This document shows, one piece after another, positions 8,445 to 15,302 of a DNA stretch of 24,294 nucleotides. Position 1 is the first letter of the stretch; every line of letters starts with the position of its first letter. The notes beneath the pieces were generated by a model. The model had not been told where the DNA came from and did not search any database. It saw nothing but the letters and a program-made list of their open reading frames with translations. Origin of the DNA: Bacteroidota bacterium (GTDB lineage Bacteria; Bacteroidota; Bacteroidia; Bacteroidales; VadinHA17); NCBI GenBank assembly GCA_015222065.1, contig JADFUQ010000350.1, positions 1 through 24,294 on the forward strand, written 5' to 3'. Made by a program: the position numbers and the translations under genes.

Positions 8445-9551
8445 CTATTCAAGTCTTATTTTAAACTTCCTGATACTTAAACCGAAAAATATTGAAGTCA
8501 TAACAATAAGTATCAATGTTTCTTTCCACACATACATCAGTCCTGTACCTTTTAGCATTATATTCTTTATTATAGAGATAAACCACCTGGGTGGTATGAA
8601 AAAGCTCAGCCACTGTAAAATTTTTGGCATATTTTCAATTGGGAAAATAAAGCCTGATAGCAAAATTGTGGGGATCATTAAAGTAAACAGAGAAATAAAC
8701 ATTGCATTTTGTTGAGATTTAGTTATGGTTGAAATAAGTATCCCAAGTGAAAGACCAAGGAGAATATACAAGATACTTTCTGCAAGTAGCAATATTATAC
8801 TTCCCTGCACCGGCATACCAAAAACCAGGTTCCCCATAACTATAATGGTAACAGCATTAATAAATGACAAAGCAACATAAGGAGTAACTTTTCCAAGAAT
8901 TATTTGTGTTGGTCTGAGTGGTGAGACCAGCAGAGTTTCCATAGTACCAAGTTCTTTTTCCCTTACAATAGAGATAGATGTCATCATGGCTGATACAAGT
9001 ATAAGGATCATAGCCATTATCCCCGGAATAAACATATAAACCCCTTTTAATTCATTATTATAAAGCATCCTGACTTCAGGGATAAATTGTATTGGTGAGC
9101 CGGTTAACTTATTCTGTTCTCTTACGAAATCATTAATTATTGCCATTGTATAATGCACAACAAGATTAGCAGTATTGGCATCGGAAGCATCTGCAATTAA
9201 TTGTATATTTGCAGTTCCCTCTCTTTTAAGCTTTCTTCCAAAACCTGATTCAAAAATTATCACCTGCCTGACATTTCCTTCCTTGAAAACATCTTCTACT
9301 TCATTTATGTTCTTTATATTACGATCCAGTATAAAAAATCCGGATGAAATAATTTTATTTGTTAGTTCAATAGTAACAGGGTCTTTTGACTGATCGAGAA
9401 TTGCTATTTTAATATCTTTTATTTCGTTGGTAATCACATAACCGAAAAGCAGTATCTGAACTATTGGCATACCAAACAGGATAAGCATAGTACGAGGATC
9501 GCGGAAAATGTGTAAAAATTCTTTTAATACAAAACCCCAGAATCTTTTCAT
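8445..9551 (-). CDS. ABC-2 type transport permease (YbhS/YbhR-like), first of pair
   Basis: A 368-residue ABC-2 permease with the same plan as its downstream partner: helix 1 at about 20-40 (MLILFGMPIVQILLFGYVI), a periplasmic domain at about 45-170, then five helices. The cytoplasmic loop IVREKELGTMETLLVSPLRP lies near residues 195-215. LLSGFIFPIENMPKILQWLS and PPRWFI near the end match the YbhS/YhhJ family. The partner's loop reads EKELGTAEQINVTP, so the two copies have diverged at the ATPase-facing surface, as expected of a heterodimer. It lies downstream of the second ATPase across a 283-bp repeat-filled gap. The ATG at 9551 starts the usual MKRFWGFVLKEFLH N-terminus. Confidence 0.9.
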   Translation of the reverse strand: MKRFWGFVLKEFLHIFRDPRTMLILFGMPIVQILLFGYVITNEIKDIKIAILDQSKDPVTIELTNKIISSGFFILDRNIKNINEVEDVFKEGNVRQVIIFESGFGRKLKREGTANIQLIADASDANTANLVVHYTMAIINDFVREQNKLTGSPIQFIPEVRMLYNNELKGVYMFIPGIMAMILILVSAMMTSISIVREKELGTMETLLVSPLRPTQIILGKVTPYVALSFINAVTIIVMGNLVFGMPVQGSIILLLAESILYILLGLSLGILISTITKSQQNAMFISLFTLMIPTILLSGFIFPIENMPKILQWLSFFIPPRWFISIIKNIMLKGTGLMYVWKETLILIVMTSIFFGLSIRKFKIRLE

Positions 9552-9834
9552 CCTTAATTTTTAGTGTTTGTTCATAAAGTCACACAAGTTTTGAATTAAG
9601 CACCAAATATCAAAAAACAAATAACAAATAATAAATAAATATCAAATACCAATGTTCAAAAAAAAAAAGACGCAAAAACAATATATCGGTTAATTCTGTT
9701 TTGATTTTTTTTGTTTTGTTGATTGTAGTTTATTTGAGATTTATTTTTTGTGATTTGGAATTTATTTGTTATTTGGTGCTTGTCATTTGTGATTTATTTG
9801 AGATTTGGTGCTTGTCATTTGTGATTTTTATTAT
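9552..9834. repeat. Foldback gap of CAAATAA / TTATTTG heptamers
   Basis: The gap between the second ATPase and the first permease has no gene. Its left part (9611-9656) is a 7-bp array of CAAAAAA, CAAATAA, CAAATAA, TAAATAA, CAAATAC type. Its right part (about 9740-9834) is built of TTATTTG-type words in inverse orientation, so the gap can fold back on itself. AAGCACCAAAT at 9598-9608 is the inverse of ATTTGGTGCTT at 9771-9781 and 9803-9813. A 25-bp exact direct repeat occupies 9771-9795 and 9803-9827. Confidence 0.7.
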
Positions 9835-10623
9835 TTATTTAAACTTTCGGACTTTATAGATGGGCTCTAATTTGTTATATTCGTCAGGTTTTATCCTGGC
9901 AATCTTAAGAAAAACTTCATTCATGTTTTTAACCCTGTATTTTCCCTTCAGGGCTGACGGTGTGTCAAGATCAGCAATTCTTCCATCAACCATTATCGAA
10001 ACCCTGTCACAATACTCAGCCTCATCCATATAATGAGTAGTAACAAAAACTGTTATTCCTCTATCAGCGGCTTCATATATCTGATCCCAGAATTTTCTTC
10101 TGGTAACCGGATCAACACCACCGGTTGGTTCATCAAGAAAAACCAGTTTTGGCTTATGCAGTATTGCAACCGAAAAAGCAAGCTTTTGTCTCCAACCCAA
10201 TGGTAAAGAAGATATTAGTTTATCACGCGAATGCTCAAGATCAAGTCTGCGCATCAAATCAGTGGCTCTCTGAGCTATTTCCCGCCTGGATAGTCCATAT
10301 ATACCACCAAAAAGCCGGATATTCTCAAACACTGTGATATCCTCGTATAAAGAGAATTTCTGGCTCATATACCCTATGTTTTTTTTAACCTGCTCAGTTT
10401 GAGTATATATATCAAATCCGGCTACATTAATTTCACCTGAAGTAGGCGCCCATAGTCCACACAAAATCTTAATAGCTGTTGTTTTTCCTGCACCATTTGC
10501 ACCAAGAAAGCCAAAAATTTCTCCTTTGAATACCTCAAAACTCAGGTTATCATTCGCCTTGAAGTTTCCAAATTTCTTTACAAGGTTTTTAACAGTGATA
10601 ATGGTTTCCTTTTGTTCGTTCAT
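9835..10623 (-). CDS. ABC exporter ATPase with degenerate signature (YbhF second-half-like)
   Basis: A 262-residue ABC ATPase. Walker A is GANGAGKT (41-48), the Q-loop Gln is Gln88 (YMSQKFSLY), Walker B is LVFLDE (160-165) and the H-loop His is His197 (TTHYMDEAEYC). The signature motif is LPLGW (140-144) where LSGGQ is expected. This substitution is characteristic of the second ATPase half of YbhF-type exporters. It should supply the intact Walker A/B/H side of the one active ATP site, while its signature contributes to a dead site with the other ATPase. The ATG at 10623 is preferred to an in-frame TTG at 10641, since it gives the usual short N-terminus before the first strand. It is separated from the first ATPase by 294 bp. 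Confidence 0.92.
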   Translation of the reverse strand: MNEQKETIITVKNLVKKFGNFKANDNLSFEVFKGEIFGFLGANGAGKTTAIKILCGLWAPTSGEINVAGFDIYTQTEQVKKNIGYMSQKFSLYEDITVFENIRLFGGIYGLSRREIAQRATDLMRRLDLEHSRDKLISSLPLGWRQKLAFSVAILHKPKLVFLDEPTGGVDPVTRRKFWDQIYEAADRGITVFVTTHYMDEAEYCDRVSIMVDGRIADLDTPSALKGKYRVKNMNEVFLKIARIKPDEYNKLEPIYKVRKFK

Positions 10624-10917
10624 TTTACTATTATAATTCAATCAAAACCTAACCCGGATAAACCGGAAATTCCAATTAATCAAAACTCAAATAACAACTT
10701 AACGAAGTGATCTCACAGCCTGCCCCGTTTTTTTCGGGGAACACCTTTAAAATTAATTATTTTGTGAATAAATAAATTTCAAATTCAAAAATACAATGCT
10801 TGTACTGAGCTTGGTCGAAGTATTCAAAATTTTAAAATCATTCTTTAAAGTTTGGAATTTGTATATTAAATATTGGTATTTATTTGATTTTTGTTATTTG
10901 TATTTTGTAATTTTCTG
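10624..10917. repeat. Composite repeat gap between the two ATPase genes
   Basis: No gene was found. CAA-led 7-bp words lie at about 10681-10701 (CAAAACT, CAAATAA, CAACTTA). A core block (10695-10783, containing AACTTAACGAAGTGATCTC) recurs at 12962-13027. A 24-bp segment (10716-10739) is present only in this copy and contains the hairpin CCCCG-T7-CGGGG (10723-10739). A TGTACTGAGCTTGGTCGAAG word follows at 10800-10819, of a type I recall as a common dispersed repeat in Bacteroidota. The gap ends in TTATTTG-like words (about 10860-10915). Confidence 0.65.
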
Positions 10918-11835
10918 TCAAATTTCGTCCTCTTCATGCATCAGATCCATAAAACAATCTTCAATCTCAGGTTTAATAACCTTAACATATATTCTTTCGT
11001 GTCCTTTGTCCTTAAGGTATTTTATTACTTGTTTGGCAGATGCTTGGCGGTCTTTGCGTGTAAGATGTACTGAATGACCGAAAAGAAATGCCGAATGTGT
11101 ATCTTCATCATTCCTCAGGTCATTTACCAGCTTGTATAAATTATCTGAAGAAACTGATAACAGTTCCCTTTGATATTCTGCAATTATGTTCTCCGGTTTA
11201 TTAACCGATAACAAATTCCCCTTTTGTATCAAACCAACCCTGTCGCACAACGAAGCTTCATCCATATAAGGGGTTGACACAAGAATTGTAATTCCTTTTT
11301 TCTGAAGTCGTTTAAGCATATCCCAGAACTCCTTCCTTGAAACAGCATCCACACCTGTAGTAGGTTCATCTAAAACAAGTAATCGCGGTTTGTGGATCAG
11401 GGCACAGGAAAGTGCCAGTTTTTGTTTCATTCCTCCTGATAATTTCCCCGCTTTACGCGTTTTAAAAGGCTCTATCTGGCAATAAACATCTTTTATCAGG
11501 TCATAGTTTTCTTCAACTGTAGTACCAAAAACAGTAGCATAAAATTTCAAATTTTCCTCAACAGTCAAATCGTGATATAGTGAAAACCTGCCTGCCATAT
11601 AACCGACTAATTGTCTGACCTTTTTGTAGTTTTTTAATACATCCAGACCAAAAAGATTAACTTCTCCCCTGTCCGGAAGTAACAATGTAGTAATTACTCT
11701 GAAAAGAGTTGTCTTTCCCGAACCATCAGGACCTATTAGTCCAAATAACTCACCTTCCCTGACAGAGAAAGTAATATCGTTGAGGGCTTGTAATCCCTCG
11801 AAACTCTTGTTGATGTTATTTATGTTAAGAGCCAT
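10918..11835 (-). CDS. ABC exporter ATPase lacking Q-loop Gln and H-loop His (YbhF first-half-like)
   Basis: A 305-residue ABC ATPase with Walker A GPDGSGKT (35-42), canonical signature LSGGM (132-136) and Walker B LLVLDE (152-157) with its catalytic Glu present. Two key residues are missing. The Q-loop reads YMAGRFSLY, with Gly82 where Gln is expected. The H-loop reads STPYMDEA, with Pro189 in place of His. The GPDGxGKT form and the altered H-loop recall the first ATPase half of YbhF. Its ATP site should be non-hydrolytic, while its intact signature completes the active site of the other ATPase. Residues about 215-305 form a C-terminal extension that ends in an acidic tail. The ATG at 11835 starts the standard N-terminus. 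It follows the adaptor gene after 138 bp. Confidence 0.92.
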   Translation of the reverse strand: MALNINNINKSFEGLQALNDITFSVREGELFGLIGPDGSGKTTLFRVITTLLLPDRGEVNLFGLDVLKNYKKVRQLVGYMAGRFSLYHDLTVEENLKFYATVFGTTVEENYDLIKDVYCQIEPFKTRKAGKLSGGMKQKLALSCALIHKPRLLVLDEPTTGVDAVSRKEFWDMLKRLQKKGITILVSTPYMDEASLCDRVGLIQKGNLLSVNKPENIIAEYQRELLSVSSDNLYKLVNDLRNDEDTHSAFLFGHSVHLTRKDRQASAKQVIKYLKDKGHERIYVKVIKPEIEDCFMDLMHEEDEI

Positions 11836-11973
11836 ATAAGTTAAAAGTTAAGCTATTCGCATTTTTCTTCACATCATTCTTCTCTATTTACACTTCATCC
11901 TCCCAACGTGTTACGAGTTATGGGTTTCGGGTTACGGGTTGTCCAATATTCCATTCTTCCATCATTCCATTAT
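11836..11973. repeat. GTTACGG heptamer and TTCCATTC octamer arrays
   Basis: Two short-unit arrays lie between the adaptor and the first ATPase. A 7-bp array at 11910-11937 has GTTACGA, GTTATGG, GTTTCGG and GTTACGG, the reverse complement of the AACTCGT/AACCCGT words at 4382-4412. An 8-bp array at 11949-11989 has TTCCATTC, TTCCATCA, TTCCATTA, a 9-bp variant and TTCCATTC. The octamer array runs through the adaptor stop codon (11974-11976) into its last codons. Confidence 0.75.
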
Positions 11974-12891
11974 TCACTCTATTCCATTCTTAAACCTTAC
12001 TTCCCCCGGCATACCGATTTTTATTCTGCCGTCATTCTTAACCCTTACTTTTATTGCATAAACAAGATTTACTCTCTCTTCACGGGTTTGAATTATCTTT
12101 GGAGTAAATTCAGCTTCAGATGAGATCCAGCTTACAATTCCCTCAAACCTTATTTTTTCTCCATTGATCCCGTCAATAATTACATTTACCTTTTGTTGCA
12201 ATTCAACTTCTGATAATTGAGGTTCGCTGATATAGGCTTTCAATATCATATTGTTAAGATCTGCAAGTTTATAAAGGGCTTTCCCGGGAACTACAATTTC
12301 GTATTGCTCAAGATATTTCTCCAGTACAGTACCTGATTCAGGGTTCAGTATAATACTCTTAACTATCTGATCATTAACCAGGTCAATATTTGCTGTTACT
12401 ACATCTTTTTCAGCTAATATGCTATTTAATTGAGCTCTGACAGCATCAATTTTCTTATTCAATACCTTGAGGTTACCATTTATATCATCCATTTGTTTTG
12501 ATGTTGCAGCTCCATCTGCAAGAAGTTTTTCAAAACGTTTTTTCTCGCGTATCAGGTTGGATTTCTCAGCTTCCAAAACACTAATTTCTACTCTATTACC
12601 TAAATATTTTGTGTTTATGGTATTAATTTGTGCATAGAGTTGTTTCTTCTGAAGGAATAAGCGTGTAGTATCCACCCATCCGACCTTTTCTCCCTCTTTT
12701 AGCCGGTCACCTTCCTTAAGCGTAAAACTATTAAGAATACCTGTTGATTGAGATGGAACGATGATCTCATGCGCTTCAAAGTTACCATACGCATCAGCCT
12801 CCTGCTCGTTCTGTGTACAGGATATGGTCAGAATAATTGAAATGATTAACAGTCCTGATAAGAAATTAGTTCTAAATTTTATTCTTTTCAT
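11974..12891 (-). CDS. HlyD/YbhG-like periplasmic adaptor (membrane fusion protein)
   Basis: A 305-residue adaptor that should link the inner-membrane ABC exporter to the TolC-like channel. An N-terminal hydrophobic segment ends in TISC (Cys25), an imperfect lipobox, so it may be a lipoprotein. A lipoyl-like half (about 36-75), a long coiled-coil hairpin (about 78-180), the second lipoyl half and a beta-barrel domain (about 205-300, ending GMPGEVRF) follow. The hairpin tip contains RFEKLLADGAAT, which fits the Arg-x3-Leu-x6-Ser/Thr TolC-docking pattern. It sits between the TolC-like gene and the ATPases, as YbhG does relative to YbhFSR. The last codons lie inside an 8-bp repeat array. The ATG at 12891 is supported by the signal sequence. 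Confidence 0.9.
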   Translation of the reverse strand: MKRIKFRTNFLSGLLIISIILTISCTQNEQEADAYGNFEAHEIIVPSQSTGILNSFTLKEGDRLKEGEKVGWVDTTRLFLQKKQLYAQINTINTKYLGNRVEISVLEAEKSNLIREKKRFEKLLADGAATSKQMDDINGNLKVLNKKIDAVRAQLNSILAEKDVVTANIDLVNDQIVKSIILNPESGTVLEKYLEQYEIVVPGKALYKLADLNNMILKAYISEPQLSEVELQQKVNVIIDGINGEKIRFEGIVSWISSEAEFTPKIIQTREERVNLVYAIKVRVKNDGRIKIGMPGEVRFKNGIE

Positions 12892-13202
12892 ATTTTAAGT
12901 TATTTAGTGTCTTACCATAATCACGTTTAAATCAAAATCACAAATTACAAGCACCAAAATACAACTTAACGAAGTGATCTCATGAACACCTTTAAAATTA
13001 ATTAACTTGTGAATAAATAAATCTCAATGACCAAAATTTCAATATTCAAAACAGTTTCGGTCACCCGCCTGCCTAAAGTGCCGTTGGTACGGCGGGCAGG
13101 TTTAATAATTGATATTTGATCTTTTTTGGTATTTTAAATATTTGATTTTTGGAATTTATTTGTTATTTGTTATTTGCTATTTGGTATTTACTATTTGGTA
13201 CT
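12892..13202. repeat. Composite repeat gap with nested palindrome and TTATTTG array
   Basis: This is the largest gap within the exporter locus. CAA-led words at 12931-12960 are the reverse complement, nearly base for base, of the 25-bp repeat at 9771-9827. The core block shared with 10695-10783 occupies 12962-13027. A GC-rich palindrome lies at 13064-13100: CCTGCC/GGCAGG around GCCGT-tggt-ACGGC, with an alternative CCCGCC/GGCGGG stem. A 7-bp array fills 13156-13204 (three TTATTTG, then CTATTTG, GTATTTA, CTATTTG, GTACTTT). No full-length gene is present. Confidence 0.7.
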
Positions 13203-13277
13203 TTAATTCAAAATTTGTTTAGCTTCATAAACGGGCTTTATTAGTTTTTCTCTTTTTTCTTCCATAGCCTTCCTCAT
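13203..13277 (-). CDS. Possible 24-residue peptide downstream of the TolC-like gene
   Basis: An ATG two bases after the stop codon of the TolC-like gene opens a 24-codon frame ending in TAA: MRKAMEEKREKLIKPVYEAK plus four residues. It is highly charged and could form an amphipathic helix. The close spacing would allow translational coupling. The frame is too short for statistics and its end overlaps the TTATTTG array, so it may be chance. I do not recognise it. Confidence 0.2.
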   Translation of the reverse strand: MRKAMEEKREKLIKPVYEAKQILN

Positions 13278-13279
13278 TA

Positions 13280-14548
13280 CTACCATCCTTTCAATGTCAT
13301 ATATCTTGTTTTCGATTCTATAAGTCTTATTTCATGAAGTTCCATATTGATTTCTGCCTGAATTTCACGGTGGAGATCATTAATATAATCAGCAGTAGTT
13401 ATCACTCCGTTTTTTAATCGTGATTCCGAAGTTTTCACAACTTTTGAAGTAAGTTCAATTATATCCAAATCACGTTCAATCATAACCTGCCATTTCTGAA
13501 TTTCTTTTCTTACGCGGGATAGTAAAATATAAAGGTTTTCATCAAAGGTTTTTTTCTGTGATGAAACAAGGTTCTTCCTTAGTGCAATCTGTTCTCTTTC
13601 CCTATTGGTCTTATTCCAATCCCATACATTCCATGTAAATCTTGCTCCAACAATATAGAATGAGTCGAACTCATCATTCATATAGTTTAATCCCGGTCTT
13701 CCATAACCTACCTGTCCAAAGCCACTAACTTTAGGTCTTTTTGAAGCCTCTAAAAGATTATCATTAATCGATAGTTGTTTTAACTGATAGTCGAACAAAG
13801 GATATTCAGGTCTCTTTACCAAACCGGAATAATTCACTTCAAGCTTTGGTTTGCTTAGCAATATGTTTCCAGGTAAAAGGGTATCCATATATATTTCAAG
13901 CCCCTGAATTCCGGATAATACACTAAAGCTCACTTCAGAAAATTGTTGGTTTAATTTTAGTATTTCAGCATCCAGCAGGTCAATATCTGATTGAGTGACG
14001 AGACCGTTATCAACGGCTGAACTAATTTCTTTTCTTTTTTCCAAAAGATGACCTGCTGCTAATTTGATCAACTCTGATTTTTGTTGAAGGAACAGTATAT
14101 TAAAAAACAAAGTGTTAACCCTTTCCCTTATTTGATATAACTCTACTTTAAGCTGCTGATTATCTACCATTCCGGAAAGTTGTGCCAAATCTTCCTGAGA
14201 GCGGATAATACCACCGTCATATATAATCTGACTTATATCAAGAGTTAAATTATATTGATCATTCTGTGGTGACGGAAATTCCAGACCAGGAATAGCCGAT
14301 TTAACTCCAATATCTATGACATCAGACAAATACTGAGCTTTAGCATTCATGTTAATCCGCGGATAAAAGCCTGTTCGGACATTTTGCATCTTCAATCTAC
14401 TTATTTCAGTTAAATAAACACTATCCAAGTACTTTGGGTGGTTACTCAATGCTTTCTCAATACATTCTGACAATTCTAAAACCAGTGGGTCTTGTGAAGA
14501 TCCTACGATAGAAACGAGTAACAATAAAACTGATAATATTTGCTTCAT
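13280..14548 (-). CDS. TolC-like outer-membrane efflux protein
   Basis: A 422-residue outer-membrane factor that should give the exporter its exit channel. A signal peptide covers about residues 1-18 (MKQILSVLLLLVSIVGSSQ). The two-fold repeat typical of the family follows: LELSECIEKALSNHP (near 24-38) opens the first half, and the second half begins around 240 with YPLFDYQLKQL. Long helical stretches alternate with beta segments such as INMNAKAQYLSD and PKVSGFGQVGYGRPGLNY. Length matches TolC-like proteins. The gene starts 20 bp after the TetR stop, so the two are almost certainly cotranscribed. A dedicated TolC gene is an addition relative to the E. coli ybh locus. Confidence 0.92.
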   Translation of the reverse strand: MKQILSVLLLLVSIVGSSQDPLVLELSECIEKALSNHPKYLDSVYLTEISRLKMQNVRTGFYPRINMNAKAQYLSDVIDIGVKSAIPGLEFPSPQNDQYNLTLDISQIIYDGGIIRSQEDLAQLSGMVDNQQLKVELYQIRERVNTLFFNILFLQQKSELIKLAAGHLLEKRKEISSAVDNGLVTQSDIDLLDAEILKLNQQFSEVSFSVLSGIQGLEIYMDTLLPGNILLSKPKLEVNYSGLVKRPEYPLFDYQLKQLSINDNLLEASKRPKVSGFGQVGYGRPGLNYMNDEFDSFYIVGARFTWNVWDWNKTNREREQIALRKNLVSSQKKTFDENLYILLSRVRKEIQKWQVMIERDLDIIELTSKVVKTSESRLKNGVITTADYINDLHREIQAEINMELHEIRLIESKTRYMTLKGW

Positions 14549-14568
14549 TTTAGGATATTTTAGTTCAT

Positions 14569-15213
14569 TTACTTTTTTTGCTTCTTTATTGAATTGATTA
14601 TGAACTCCGGTATTGTTCTTTTTCTTTCTTCCATAAACAAATTGAAATCTTTTTCCGAATTAGAAAGTATAATTGTATTGATCATAGGTTTTCCGACAAA
14701 CGGAAAAATACACATAGAAATCATGTTTATTAAAAGATGTTCAGGTTCAACCGGCTCTATCTTCCCCTCCCTTATCTCCTTTTCAATTTGACTGTAAAAA
14801 TAATCAAGTTCAAGTCCTGAACTTTTAAATATACCAACCAGTCTGTCAGGTCGCCGGTTAAGTTCATTTAAAATAAAACCCGGTAAATACGGGTTACCCT
14901 GAATAAAGCTTATATACTTTTCAACAAAAAGTCTGATTTTATCAAATACCGAATGCCCCGGATTCCGGATAAGCTTTACAGTTGATAATATAAAAGATTG
15001 AATAACCTCCACAAAAATTGCCATAAACAACTTATCTTTATTCCTGAAATAATAGTGCAATAAAGCTTTATTTATATTGGCTTCATTAGCTATCTCCTGC
15101 ATTCTGGCACCATCGAATCCTTTTCTTATAAAAACATGGCGGGCTGCATCAAGTATGATTTTTTCAGTACCGGTGTGTCTTTTATCTATTTTTTCAACCA
15201 TATAATTAAACAT
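14569..15213 (-). CDS. TetR-family repressor of the efflux locus (CecR-like position)
   Basis: A 214-residue TetR regulator. The DNA-binding domain covers about 17-63, with the helix-turn-helix and following Tyr in MQEIANEANINKALLHYYF. The C-terminal region (about 80-205) is helical and should bind an inducer, probably a substrate of the pump. It is the first gene of the efflux locus, 20 bp before the TolC-like gene, and overlapping palindromes sit immediately upstream, so it probably represses itself and the pump. The gene order matches cecR (ybiH) next to ybhGFSR in enterobacteria. The ATG at 15213 is used; a second in-frame ATG at 15201 is equally possible. Confidence 0.9.
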   Translation of the reverse strand: MFNYMVEKIDKRHTGTEKIILDAARHVFIRKGFDGARMQEIANEANINKALLHYYFRNKDKLFMAIFVEVIQSFILSTVKLIRNPGHSVFDKIRLFVEKYISFIQGNPYLPGFILNELNRRPDRLVGIFKSSGLELDYFYSQIEKEIREGKIEPVEPEHLLINMISMCIFPFVGKPMINTIILSNSEKDFNLFMEERKRTIPEFIINSIKKQKK

Positions 15214-15214
15214 T

Positions 15215-15232
15215 TTGGTTTAACCAATTGGT
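15215..15232. promoter_or_regulatory. Overlapping palindromic operator for the TetR protein
   Basis: A 13-bp perfect palindrome TTGGTT-T-AACCAA (15215-15227) overlaps a 10-bp perfect palindrome ACCAATTGGT (15223-15232), two bases upstream of the TetR ATG. The ACCAA/TTGGT half-site occurs three times. It overlaps the transcript start predicted from the neighbouring promoter, the classic position for autorepression. No protein-binding evidence is available. Confidence 0.6.
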
Positions 15233-15264
15233 CGAAAATAAAATAAACAATTGTAACTACAAAA
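15233..15264 (-). promoter_or_regulatory. Predicted promoter of the efflux locus
   Basis: On the minus strand TTTTG (15264-15260) is followed after 19 bases by TATTTTCG (15240-15233), one mismatch from TAnnTTTG. The spacing fits the Bacteroidota -33/-7 arrangement. The transcript would start near 15226, inside the palindromic operator. Confidence 0.45.
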
Positions 15265-15302
15265 TATAAACACGAAAATTTATAAGATTTTTTTTTTGGA
15301 GA

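Noticed and set aside
8159..8715. Open frames of about 100 codons on the plus strand across the 23-bp repeats and the permease gene ends
   Set aside because: They overlap two well-supported permease genes in antisense and include repeat DNA; the protein sequences look like chance reading.
10723..10739. Rho-independent terminator (CCCCG-T7-CGGGG)
   Set aside because: The T-run is in the loop and no T-run follows the stem on either strand, so it lacks terminator form.
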